64,000 bases of DNA, taken from Hymenobacter gummosus (GTDB lineage: Bacteria; Bacteroidota; Bacteroidia; Cytophagales; Hymenobacteraceae). A program made the translations under genes and the position numbers. Where the stretch lies: assembly GCF_003970915.1 (NCBI RefSeq), contig NZ_RXOF01000011.1, positions 156,730 through 220,729 on the forward strand, written 5' to 3'. How positions within the stretch are numbered: position 1 is the first letter of the stretch; each line of letters begins with the position of its first letter. Below, piece by piece: positions 44,991-51,477 of the stretch. The notes beneath the pieces are model-generated. The model searched no databases. It was not told the origin of the DNA and was given only the letters and a program-made list of their open reading frames with translations.

Positions 44991-45139
44991 GGGTCTTGGG
45001 GGCTTGGGGTCTTAGGAGCTTGGTTGATTTTGAATGCCAGCGCATTCGAACGGGACCAACTTCGCAAAACCAAGCCCCAGGCTCCTATTATCCTCCAAAC
45101 CATCCAAGACCCCAAGCTCCCAAGCCCCTAAGCCCCCAG
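44991..45139. repeat. Imperfect palindrome of CTTGGGG-type units before the decarboxylase
   Basis: Left arm made of G-rich heptad-like units (GGTCTTGGGGGCTTGGGGTC), right arm of the complementary CAAGACCCCAAGCTCCCAAG type. The right end finishes one base before the start codon at 45141. A related element is at 53783-54044. Confidence 0.75.
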
Positions 45140-45140
45140 C

Positions 45141-46541
45141 ATGGACACCTACCACGACCTGATCAGCCAGACCTTCGATTTCCCGTCGCAGGAGTTTACC
45201 GTCGAAGGCAACGAGCTGTACTTCCACGGCTTCCCGCTGATGCCGCTCATCCAGAAGCACGGCACGCCGCTACGCCTCACGTTCCTGCCCAAAATCAGCC
45301 AGAACATTCAGCGGGCCAAGCAGTGGTTTCAGCAGGGCATCGAGAAAATCGGCTACCAGGGGTCGTACACCTACTGCTACTGCACCAAGGCCTCGCACTT
45401 CGCCTTTGTGGTGGAAGAAGCGCTGAAAAACGACATCCACATCGAGACGTCGTCGGGCTACGACATGCACATCATCCGGGCCCTGCACGAGAAGGGCAAG
45501 ATCCGGAAGGATACCTACATCATTGCCAACGGCTTCAAGCGGGAGCGGTACAAGCGCTACCTCACGGAGTTCATGAACGACGGCTTCGTGAACTGCATGC
45601 CGATTCTCGACAACCTCAACGAAATCGACTACTACAAGGAGCACGTGCGCGAGGACGTGCGCGCCAACCTGGGCATCCGCCTGGCCTCCGACGAGGAGCC
45701 GCGCTTCCAGTTCTACACCTCCCGCCTCGGGGTGCGCTACGCCGACGCCATTCCGCTCTACGAGGAAAAAATCAAGGAGGACCCGCGCTTCGAGCTGACG
45801 ATGCTGCACTACTTCATCAACACGGGCATCAAGGACACCTCCTACTACTGGTCGGAGCTGCGCCGCTTCGTGCACAAGTACTGCGAGCTGCGCAAGGTGT
45901 GCCCCACCCTGCACACCATCGACATCGGCGGCGGCCTGCCCATTCAGACCAGCATCCAGCCCGAGTACGACTACGCCTACATGGTGGAGGAAGTCTTGCG
46001 CACGATTCAGCGCATCTGCCGCGAGGAAGGCGTGCCCGAGCCGCACATCTTCACCGAATTCGGCATTTTCACGGTGGGCGAGTCGGGGGCGCACATCTAC
46101 AACATCCTCGACGAGAAGCTGCAGAACGACAAGGAGCTGTGGTACATGATTGACGGCTCGTTCATTACCAACCTGCCCGACACCTGGGCCCTGAACCAGC
46201 GCTTCATCATGCTGGCCCTGAACGGCTGGGAGCGGAGCTACAAGAAGATTCAGCTCGGCGGCATGACCTGCGACTCGCAGGACTACTACAACGCCGAAAA
46301 GCACATCTACCAGGTATTCCTGCCCGAGCAGGGGCCGCAGAAGCCGCTGTACGTGGGCTTCTTCCATACCGGCGCCTACCAGGAGCAGCTTTCCGGCTAC
46401 GGCGGCATCAAGCACTGCCTCATCCCGGCGCCCAAGCACGTCATCCTCGACGTGAACGAGGACGGCACCCTGCGCGACTGGGAATTCGCCCCGGAGCAGG
46501 ACCCCGAGTCGATGATGCGCATCCTGGGCTACACGGAGTAG
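45141..46541 (+). CDS. speA: Arginine decarboxylase (fold III PLP)
   Basis: 466 aa. The PLP Lys is Lys83 in YCYCTKASHF; HTIDIGGGLPIQTSIQPEYD gives the glycine-rich phosphate loop, and TEFGIFTVGES and the C-terminal GGIKHCLIPAPKH match biosynthetic arginine decarboxylase of the Bacteroidota type, which is shorter than E. coli SpeA. It makes agmatine for polyamines. Divergent from arginase. The ATG is reached directly after the CTTGGGG-type repeat. Confidence 0.88.
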   Translation: MDTYHDLISQTFDFPSQEFTVEGNELYFHGFPLMPLIQKHGTPLRLTFLPKISQNIQRAKQWFQQGIEKIGYQGSYTYCYCTKASHFAFVVEEALKNDIHIETSSGYDMHIIRALHEKGKIRKDTYIIANGFKRERYKRYLTEFMNDGFVNCMPILDNLNEIDYYKEHVREDVRANLGIRLASDEEPRFQFYTSRLGVRYADAIPLYEEKIKEDPRFELTMLHYFINTGIKDTSYYWSELRRFVHKYCELRKVCPTLHTIDIGGGLPIQTSIQPEYDYAYMVEEVLRTIQRICREEGVPEPHIFTEFGIFTVGESGAHIYNILDEKLQNDKELWYMIDGSFITNLPDTWALNQRFIMLALNGWERSYKKIQLGGMTCDSQDYYNAEKHIYQVFLPEQGPQKPLYVGFFHTGAYQEQLSGYGGIKHCLIPAPKHVILDVNEDGTLRDWEFAPEQDPESMMRILGYTE

Positions 46542-46560
46542 GCTGGTTTTGCTGACATAG

Positions 46561-46672
46561 AACGTCATTCAGAGCGAAGCGAAGAATCTCGCGTGCTGAT
46601 AGTAATCTTCTCTAGTGAGTTTACTACCTGACAATGCCACGCGAGATTCTTCGCTGCGCTCTGAATGACGTT
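46561..46672. repeat. Palindromic repeat family 3, copy B
   Basis: 112 bp, outer arms AACGTCATTCAGAGCG and complement ending 46672, with GAAGAATCTCGCG inside. It lies between arginine decarboxylase and the first small lipoprotein. Confidence 0.9.
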
Positions 46673-46688
46673 CTGGTTTATCGACTTG

Positions 46689-46727
46689 AAATTCGCCGGT
46701 GCGGTTGGCGCCAACCGCGCCGAATTT
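46689..46727. repeat. Palindrome over the lipoprotein promoter
   Basis: GCGGTTGGCGCCAACCGC (46701-46718) is perfect; AAATTCG (46689-46695) and CGAATTT (46721-46727) pair outside it. It overlaps the region where a -33 element would lie. Confidence 0.75.
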
Positions 46728-46728
46728 G

Positions 46729-46736
46729 TAAGTTTG
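46729..46736 (+). promoter_or_regulatory. -7 box of the first small lipoprotein
   Basis: TAAGTTTG, an exact TAnnTTTG, 32 bases before the ATG. GTTG at 46704-46707, 21 bases upstream, may serve as -33; it lies in the palindrome. Confidence 0.55.
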
Positions 46737-46768
46737 TAAAGCTCACATCACACAAGCTTCACCAAACC

Positions 46769-46915
46769 ATGAAAAAAGCACTACTCCTGCTGACGGCCGC
46801 CGCCACGCTGGGCCTGGGCGCCTGCAACAAAACCACCTGCCCGGCTTACTCCAAGGCCGACACCCAGAAGTCGGAAGCCGTAGCCTCGGCCGACGCTTCG
46901 GTAGTTCGTCAGTAA
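46769..46915 (+). CDS. Tiny lipoprotein with CPAY motif (48 aa)
   Basis: 48 aa. MKKALLLLTAAATLGLGAC is a lipoprotein signal with lipobox LGAC (Cys19). The mature peptide of 30 residues starts CNKTTCPAYSKAD, then is Ser/Ala-rich. The only other Cys is in CPAY. It shares this design with the gene at 47137 and has its own strong promoter box and terminator, which argues that it is real. Function unknown; possibly an envelope structural or redox peptide. Confidence 0.8.
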   Translation: MKKALLLLTAAATLGLGACNKTTCPAYSKADTQKSEAVASADASVVRQ

Positions 46916-46936
46916 TACAGTCTGCTTCGGCACCAA

Positions 46937-46979
46937 AGCCCGACGGGCGCCTCCACTGAGGGCGCCCGTCGGGCTTTTT
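46937..46979 (+). terminator. Rho-independent terminator
   Basis: Perfect 15-bp stem (46937-46951 with 46961-46975), then TTTTTC, directly after the first small lipoprotein gene. Confidence 0.93.
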
Positions 46980-47136
46980 CGTGGGTGAGTATTACCAAAT
47001 TATTACCCCGTTCAATTCAGCAGTAGAATAGTTACAAATAAAATTTTTCCAATACCGCACAAACTAAGAACCATCTATAGGCCGTTAATTCAGCGTGTTT
47101 CACCCGAAACCGCCCGTTCCTCTTTTTACCTTTTCC

Positions 47137-47289
47137 ATGAAAAAGCTTTCAATCATTGCTGCCGTAGCTTTCGGCGCGGGCCTGGCTTCGTGCCAGACCA
47201 AGTGCCCGGCCTACACGCAGAAAGCCGCCAATCGGCAGGCTTCCGCCGTCACCGCTAGCGCGGCCCAGCCCCTGGCTGAGCAGCTGTAA
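47137..47289 (+). CDS. Tiny lipoprotein with CPAY motif (50 aa), paralogue
   Basis: 50 aa. MKKLSIIAAVAFGAGLASC is a lipoprotein signal (Cys19). The mature part begins CQTKCPAYTQKAANRQASA: as in the neighbour, the lipidated Cys is followed four to five residues later by CPAY. The two genes are not in one transcript, since a terminator separates them. TACCTTTT lies just before the ATG. They probably arose by duplication, and both lengths are far below typical lipoproteins. Confidence 0.78.
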   Translation: MKKLSIIAAVAFGAGLASCQTKCPAYTQKAANRQASAVTASAAQPLAEQL

Positions 47290-47319
47290 AACGTAAGGTT
47301 GCGTTAGGGGCGCAACCTT

Positions 47320-47378
47320 GGCGTCCCGGTCGGCAGTTGCTCCGCTACGGCAGCTGCCCGGCCGGGACGCCGCTTTTT
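47320..47378 (+). terminator. Rho-independent terminator of the second small lipoprotein
   Basis: GGCGTCCCGG (47320) pairs with CCGGGACGCC (ending 47374), followed by GCTTTTTGG. A smaller hairpin AAGGTTGCG...CGCAACCTT precedes it at 47296-47319. Confidence 0.8.
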
Positions 47379-47433
47379 GGGGTAGCACGAAAAGTTACCC
47401 TGTCATCCTTCGCTGCGTTCAGGCTGACAGAGT

Positions 47434-47964
47434 TTAAACGGCTCCGGCGCCATGGTCAGCCGCCAGAATAAGGTCGGCGGCGGTAGCCAGGTTGGTGGTA
47501 CGCGGCTCGTAGGCCAGCGTTTCCTCGTGGCCGACCAGGATGGCGCGCACACCGACGCGGTGGGCGGCCTCCAGGTCGCGGGCCCGGTCGCCGACCAGCC
47601 AGCAGCGGGCCGGGTCGAGCTGAAAGCGGGCCAGGGCTTTTTCCAGCATCAGGGAGCCGGGCTTGCGCGCGAGAGACTCCGACACCGAGGGGTGGCCGGG
47701 AGCAAAGTAGAACGCGTCGATGAGCCCGCCGCAGGCCTGCTGCAGCTTGTGGTGACAGGCGTCCATGTCGGCGCGGGTGTAGAGGCCCTTGGCAATGCCG
47801 GCCTGGTTGGTGACGACGATGAGGCGGTAGCCGGCCGCGTGCAGGCGCTGCAGGGCGGCGGGCACTTCGGGCAGCACCTCAAATTCTTCCAGACGCCACA
47901 CGTAGTGGCCAATTTCGGCGTTGAGTACCCCGTCGCGGTCGAGAAAAACAGCTTTGTGGACCAC
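47434..47964 (-). CDS. HAD-IIIA phosphatase, GmhB-like
   Basis: 176 aa from GTG 47964; TTG 47973 would add three residues. The HAD motifs are FLDRDGVLN (Asp9, Asp11), VVTNQAGIAKG and WLVGDRARDLEAA. Layout matches D-glycero-D-manno-heptose 1,7-bisphosphatase/histidinol phosphatase. However, the Cys-rich zinc loop of GmhB is absent: the corresponding stretch reads FAPGHPSVSESLARKPG. Both candidate start codons lie inside a palindromic repeat. A GT9-type transferase at 56434 could belong to the same envelope pathway, but this is a guess. Confidence 0.78.
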   Translation of the reverse strand: MVHKAVFLDRDGVLNAEIGHYVWRLEEFEVLPEVPAALQRLHAAGYRLIVVTNQAGIAKGLYTRADMDACHHKLQQACGGLIDAFYFAPGHPSVSESLARKPGSLMLEKALARFQLDPARCWLVGDRARDLEAAHRVGVRAILVGHEETLAYEPRTTNLATAADLILAADHGAGAV

Positions 47965-48168
47965 AGATGGCAACGGATGTTGTAACAGAGAAAACGGATT
48001 CGTTCAGGTAACCAGGCCGGACCTGGGGCTGGTCAAGGCGGAGCACGGCTTACCGCACTGCCCGCCGCCGCGCCGAGGAAACAAACCACGCGGAACGGCT
48101 TGTCAAAGGTACCTACCACCTGAGCGAATCCGTTTCCTCCGCTCAAGTATCCGTTGCCATCTGTGGTC
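47959..48168. repeat. Palindromic repeat family 7
   Basis: Perfect 20-bp outer arms: GACCACAGATGGCAACGGAT (47959-47978) and complement (48149-48168), plus inner pairs AACGGATTCG/CGAATCCGTT. It fills most of the divergent gap between the phosphatase and hemG and contains the start of the former. Confidence 0.9.
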
Positions 48169-48201
48169 TATTTTTGCGGTTTCGACGCAGTATTCAGCAG
48201 C

Positions 48202-49548
48202 ATGAACGTAGCAGTTATCGGGGGCGGCATTACGGGCCTGGTCACGGCCTGGCACCTGCAGCAGGGCGGGGCCACGGTCCGGGTATTCGAGGCGGGCGAA
48301 GAGGCCGGCGGTAACATGCGCAGCCGCGAGCTGCCCGGCGGCTACGTGGTGGAGCTGGGCCCCAACTCCCTGCAGCTCAGCCCCGAGCTGGAACAGCTGA
48401 TTCGGGAGCTGGGCATCGAAGGCCAGATTCAGGAGCCCGCGGCCGTGAGCAGCCGGCGTTACGTGGTGCGCGACGGGCGGGTGCGCGAGCTGCCCGGCAA
48501 GCCCCAGCAGCTGCTCCTGAGCGGCTTTTTCAGCCTCGGCGCCAAGCTCAGCGTGCTGCGCGAGCTGCGCCGCCCCGCCCAGCCGCCCAACCCGCAGGAA
48601 ACCCTGGCCGACTTCGTGCGCCGCCGCTTCGGCCAGGAAATCGTCGACTACGCCCTCAACCCCTTCGTGTCGGGTATCTACGCCGGCGACCCGGCCCGGC
48701 TGCTGGTGCACAAGACTTTTCCCCTGCTGCCGGCCCTGGAGCAGCAGCACGGCTCGGTGCTGCGCGGCTTCGCCAAGACGATGAAGGGCGCGGCGCGGCG
48801 GCGCATCATTTCGCTGCGCGGCGGCCTGCAGACGCTCACCGACGCCCTCGTAGCCCGCCTGCCCCAGCTGCAGCTGCGCACCCGCGTGGAGGCCCTGCTG
48901 CCCGAACCCGACGGCCGCTACCGCCTGCGCCTGGCCGGCCAGTCGGCCCCCACCGACCTCTTCGACGCGGTGGTGCTGGCCCTGCCCGCCTACGCCGCCG
49001 CCCCGCTGCTGCAGCCCCTGGATGCCGAAGCCGCCGAGGCCCTGGCCGCCGTGCACTACCCGCCCATGACGGCCGTGCACACGGCTTACGACCGCGCGGC
49101 TATCCGGCACCCGCTCAACGGGTTCGGGGCCCTGAGCCCGCGGGTGGAACAACCCGTAGCCGCCGGCACGTTGTGGAGTAGCTCCCTGTTTCCGGACCGG
49201 GCGCCGGCCGGGCAGGTGCTGCTCACTTCCTTCGTGGGCGGGACGCAGTACGAAGCCCTGGCGCGCCAGCCCGATGAGCAGTTGCTGCAGGCCCTCCGGG
49301 CCGAGCAGGAGCGGCTCTACGGGCTGCAGCCGGGGGCGCCGGCGCGGCTGCAGCATATTTTTCGCTGGCCCCGAAGCATCCCTCAGTTCGATTCCGGCAT
49401 CTTACCAGCACACGCCGCTGCCGACCGGCTGGAAGACCGCGGCATCTGGACGGTGGCCAACTGGCGGGCCGGCGTGGGCATCCCCGACTGCCTGCGCCGG
49501 GCGGCGGAAGTAGCCAAAAAATTAGCCCCGGGGCCTGAACCGAATTAG
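48202..49548 (+). CDS. hemG: Protoporphyrinogen oxidase
   Basis: 448 aa, FAD enzyme of the HemY/HemG oxygen-dependent type. The Rossmann motif is VIGGGITGLVTAWHLQQGG, then VFEAGEEAGGNMRSRE and ELGPNSLQ; the C-terminal FAD contact is GVGIPDCLRRAAEVAKKL. It oxidises protoporphyrinogen to protoporphyrin IX in heme synthesis, supplying among other things the heme for the oxygenase at 32789. Start ATG 48202. Confidence 0.92.
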   Translation: MNVAVIGGGITGLVTAWHLQQGGATVRVFEAGEEAGGNMRSRELPGGYVVELGPNSLQLSPELEQLIRELGIEGQIQEPAAVSSRRYVVRDGRVRELPGKPQQLLLSGFFSLGAKLSVLRELRRPAQPPNPQETLADFVRRRFGQEIVDYALNPFVSGIYAGDPARLLVHKTFPLLPALEQQHGSVLRGFAKTMKGAARRRIISLRGGLQTLTDALVARLPQLQLRTRVEALLPEPDGRYRLRLAGQSAPTDLFDAVVLALPAYAAAPLLQPLDAEAAEALAAVHYPPMTAVHTAYDRAAIRHPLNGFGALSPRVEQPVAAGTLWSSSLFPDRAPAGQVLLTSFVGGTQYEALARQPDEQLLQALRAEQERLYGLQPGAPARLQHIFRWPRSIPQFDSGILPAHAAADRLEDRGIWTVANWRAGVGIPDCLRRAAEVAKKLAPGPEPN

Positions 49549-49556
49549 TACATTTG
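49549..49556 (+). promoter_or_regulatory. -7 box before the mannosyltransferase gene
   Basis: TACATTTG, an exact TAnnTTTG, five bases before ATG 49562. Transcription from it would start near the initiation codon, i.e. a leaderless mRNA. Confidence 0.5.
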
Positions 49557-49561
49557 CCTAA

Positions 49562-50359
49562 ATGAACGATTCGCTCGTCATCATACCGACCTACAACGAA
49601 CGGGAAAACGCCGAGCTGATCATCCGCAAAGTGTTTTCGCTGCCGAAGCTATTCGATGTGCTCATCATCGATGATGGCTCGCCCGATGGCACCGCCGAGG
49701 TGGTGCGCGGCCTGCAGCACGAGTTTCCGGGGCGCCTGCACCTGGAGGAGCGCAGCGGCAAGCTGGGCCTGGGCACGGCCTACCTGCACGGCTTCAAGTG
49801 GGCCCTGCAGCACGGCTACGGCTACATCTTCGAGATGGACGCCGACTTCTCCCACAACCCCGACGACCTCATTCGCCTCTACGAAGCCTGCGCCGTGGAG
49901 GGCTACGACATGGCCATCGGCTCGCGCTACATCACCGGCGTGAACGTGGTAAACTGGCCCATGGACCGGGTGCTCATGTCGTGGTTTGCCTCGGCCTACG
50001 TGCGCTTTATCACCGGCATGCCCATCATGGACGCCACCGCCGGCTTCAAGTGCTACTCGGCCAAGGTGCTGCGCACCATCACGCAGAACAAGATTCACTT
50101 TGTGGGCTACGCCTTCCAGATCGAGATGAAGTGGCTGGCCTTCAAGCACGGCTTCCGCATCAAGGAGGTGCCCATCATCTTCACCGACCGCACCCGCGGC
50201 GCCTCCAAGATGTCGAAGGGCATTTTCAAGGAAGCCCTGCTGGGCGTGGTGCAGATGAAGGTGGGCAGCTGGTTTCGCCAGTACCCCCAGCCCACCGATG
50301 CTGCGGCCGATACGGACTTTGCTCCCTCGGCAGCAACCCCCGCCGGCGAAACGCGGTAA
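49562..50359 (+). CDS. Polyprenol monophosphomannose synthase-like GT2 glycosyltransferase
   Basis: 265 aa. IIPTYNERENAELIIRKVFS, IIDDGSPDGTAEVV and the metal motif MDADFSHNPDD are those of DPM1-type enzymes; AIGSRYITGVNVVNWPMDR, SGFKCY-type ATAGFKCYSAKVL and IIFTDRTRGASKMS are typical of the bacterial members. It adds a sugar from GDP- or UDP-sugar to a polyprenyl phosphate on the cytoplasmic face. No C-terminal membrane helices, so it is the soluble type. Confidence 0.9.
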   Translation: MNDSLVIIPTYNERENAELIIRKVFSLPKLFDVLIIDDGSPDGTAEVVRGLQHEFPGRLHLEERSGKLGLGTAYLHGFKWALQHGYGYIFEMDADFSHNPDDLIRLYEACAVEGYDMAIGSRYITGVNVVNWPMDRVLMSWFASAYVRFITGMPIMDATAGFKCYSAKVLRTITQNKIHFVGYAFQIEMKWLAFKHGFRIKEVPIIFTDRTRGASKMSKGIFKEALLGVVQMKVGSWFRQYPQPTDAAADTDFAPSAATPAGETR

Positions 50360-50413
50360 GGCCCCAACAGGGAGCAGCGGCCGGTTGGCGGCGCTTTCCC
50401 TGCATATTGCGGC

Positions 50414-51355
50414 ATGATTACTCCCTGGTTCTGGGTTGGCTTCAACCTCTTCGTGCTGGCCATGCTGCTGCTGGACCTGCTGGTGCTCAACCGCAAGGCC
50501 CACGTGGTGCGCATGCGCGAAGCGCTGGGCTGGAGCGCGTTCTGGGTGGCGTTGTCGCTGGCCTTCGGCTACTTCGTGTACCGGGAGCTGGGCCGCGAGG
50601 CGGGCATGAACTTCCTCACCGGCTACCTGCTGGAAAAGGCCCTGAGCGTGGACAATCTGTTCGTGTTCCTGCTCATTTTCACCTACTTCAAAGTCCCCGG
50701 CGAGTACCAGCACCGCATCCTGTTCTGGGGCGTGCTGGGCGCGCTGGTGCTGCGGGCGCTGTTTATTGTGGTGGGGGCGGCCCTCATCAGCAAGTTCAGC
50801 TGGACGCTCTACCCGCTCGGCGCCTTTCTGGTGTACACCGGCTTCAAGATGGCCACCAGCAGCGGCGACCCGGACATCGACCCGGAAAACAACCCGGTGG
50901 TGAAGTTTCTGAGCCGGCACCTGCCCATTACCTCGCGCTACGAGGGCGGCAAGTTCTTCGTGCGGCGCGAGAAGCTGCTATTTGCCACCCCGCTATTCGT
51001 GGTGCTGGTGATGGTGGAAACCACCGACGTGGTCTTCGCCGCCGACTCCATTCCGGCCATCCTGGCCGTGACGCAAGACAAGTTCATCGTGTACACCTCC
51101 AACGTGTTTGCCCTGCTGGGTCTGCGCGCCCTGTACTTCGCCCTGGCCGGGCTGATGTCCCTGTTCCATTACCTGCACTACGGCTTGGCCCTGATTCTGG
51201 CCTTTATCGGCACCAAGCTGCTGCTGCACAGCGTCGTACACATTCCGACCGAGTGGGCCCTGGGCACGGTAGCCGGACTGCTGGCTTTGTCGGTTATCGT
51301 CTCGCTGCTGTTTCCGAAGAAGGACAACCCGCTGGAGCCACCCACCGCACCGTAA
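50414..51355 (+). CDS. TerC/Alx-family membrane protein
   Basis: 313 aa, about nine helices. Signatures are EKALSVDNLFVFLLIFTYFK, VMVETTDVVFAADSIPAILA and DKFIVYTSNVFALLGLRALY. Conserved acidic residues in helices fit metal transport; Alx/TerC members export manganese and support metal loading of secreted proteins. It starts 54 bases after the mannosyltransferase, so no yybP-ykoY riboswitch can fit there. Confidence 0.92.
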   Translation: MITPWFWVGFNLFVLAMLLLDLLVLNRKAHVVRMREALGWSAFWVALSLAFGYFVYRELGREAGMNFLTGYLLEKALSVDNLFVFLLIFTYFKVPGEYQHRILFWGVLGALVLRALFIVVGAALISKFSWTLYPLGAFLVYTGFKMATSSGDPDIDPENNPVVKFLSRHLPITSRYEGGKFFVRREKLLFATPLFVVLVMVETTDVVFAADSIPAILAVTQDKFIVYTSNVFALLGLRALYFALAGLMSLFHYLHYGLALILAFIGTKLLLHSVVHIPTEWALGTVAGLLALSVIVSLLFPKKDNPLEPPTAP

Positions 51356-51406
51356 GCCAGGCTACTACTCTAGCCTCTGCTGCCATCAACGGTCAGCGCT
51401 CATCAA

Positions 51407-51470
51407 GGCCCGTAAACTCAGCGGCCCGCCGAAACCAGGTGTTTCAGCGGGCCGCTGGGTTTTACGGGCC
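51407..51470. terminator. Large bidirectional hairpin terminator
   Basis: A stem of nearly 30 bp (GGCCCGTAAAC..CAGCGGCCCGC with its complement, loop CAGGT) between the convergent TerC and GT51 genes; GGGTTTTA on one side and AAAC on the other give modest T-tracts both ways. Confidence 0.8.
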
Positions 51471-51477
51471 TGGTGCG

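Noticed and set aside
50360-50413. Manganese (yybP-ykoY) riboswitch before the TerC gene
   Set aside because: Only 54 bases separate the genes, too few for the structure.
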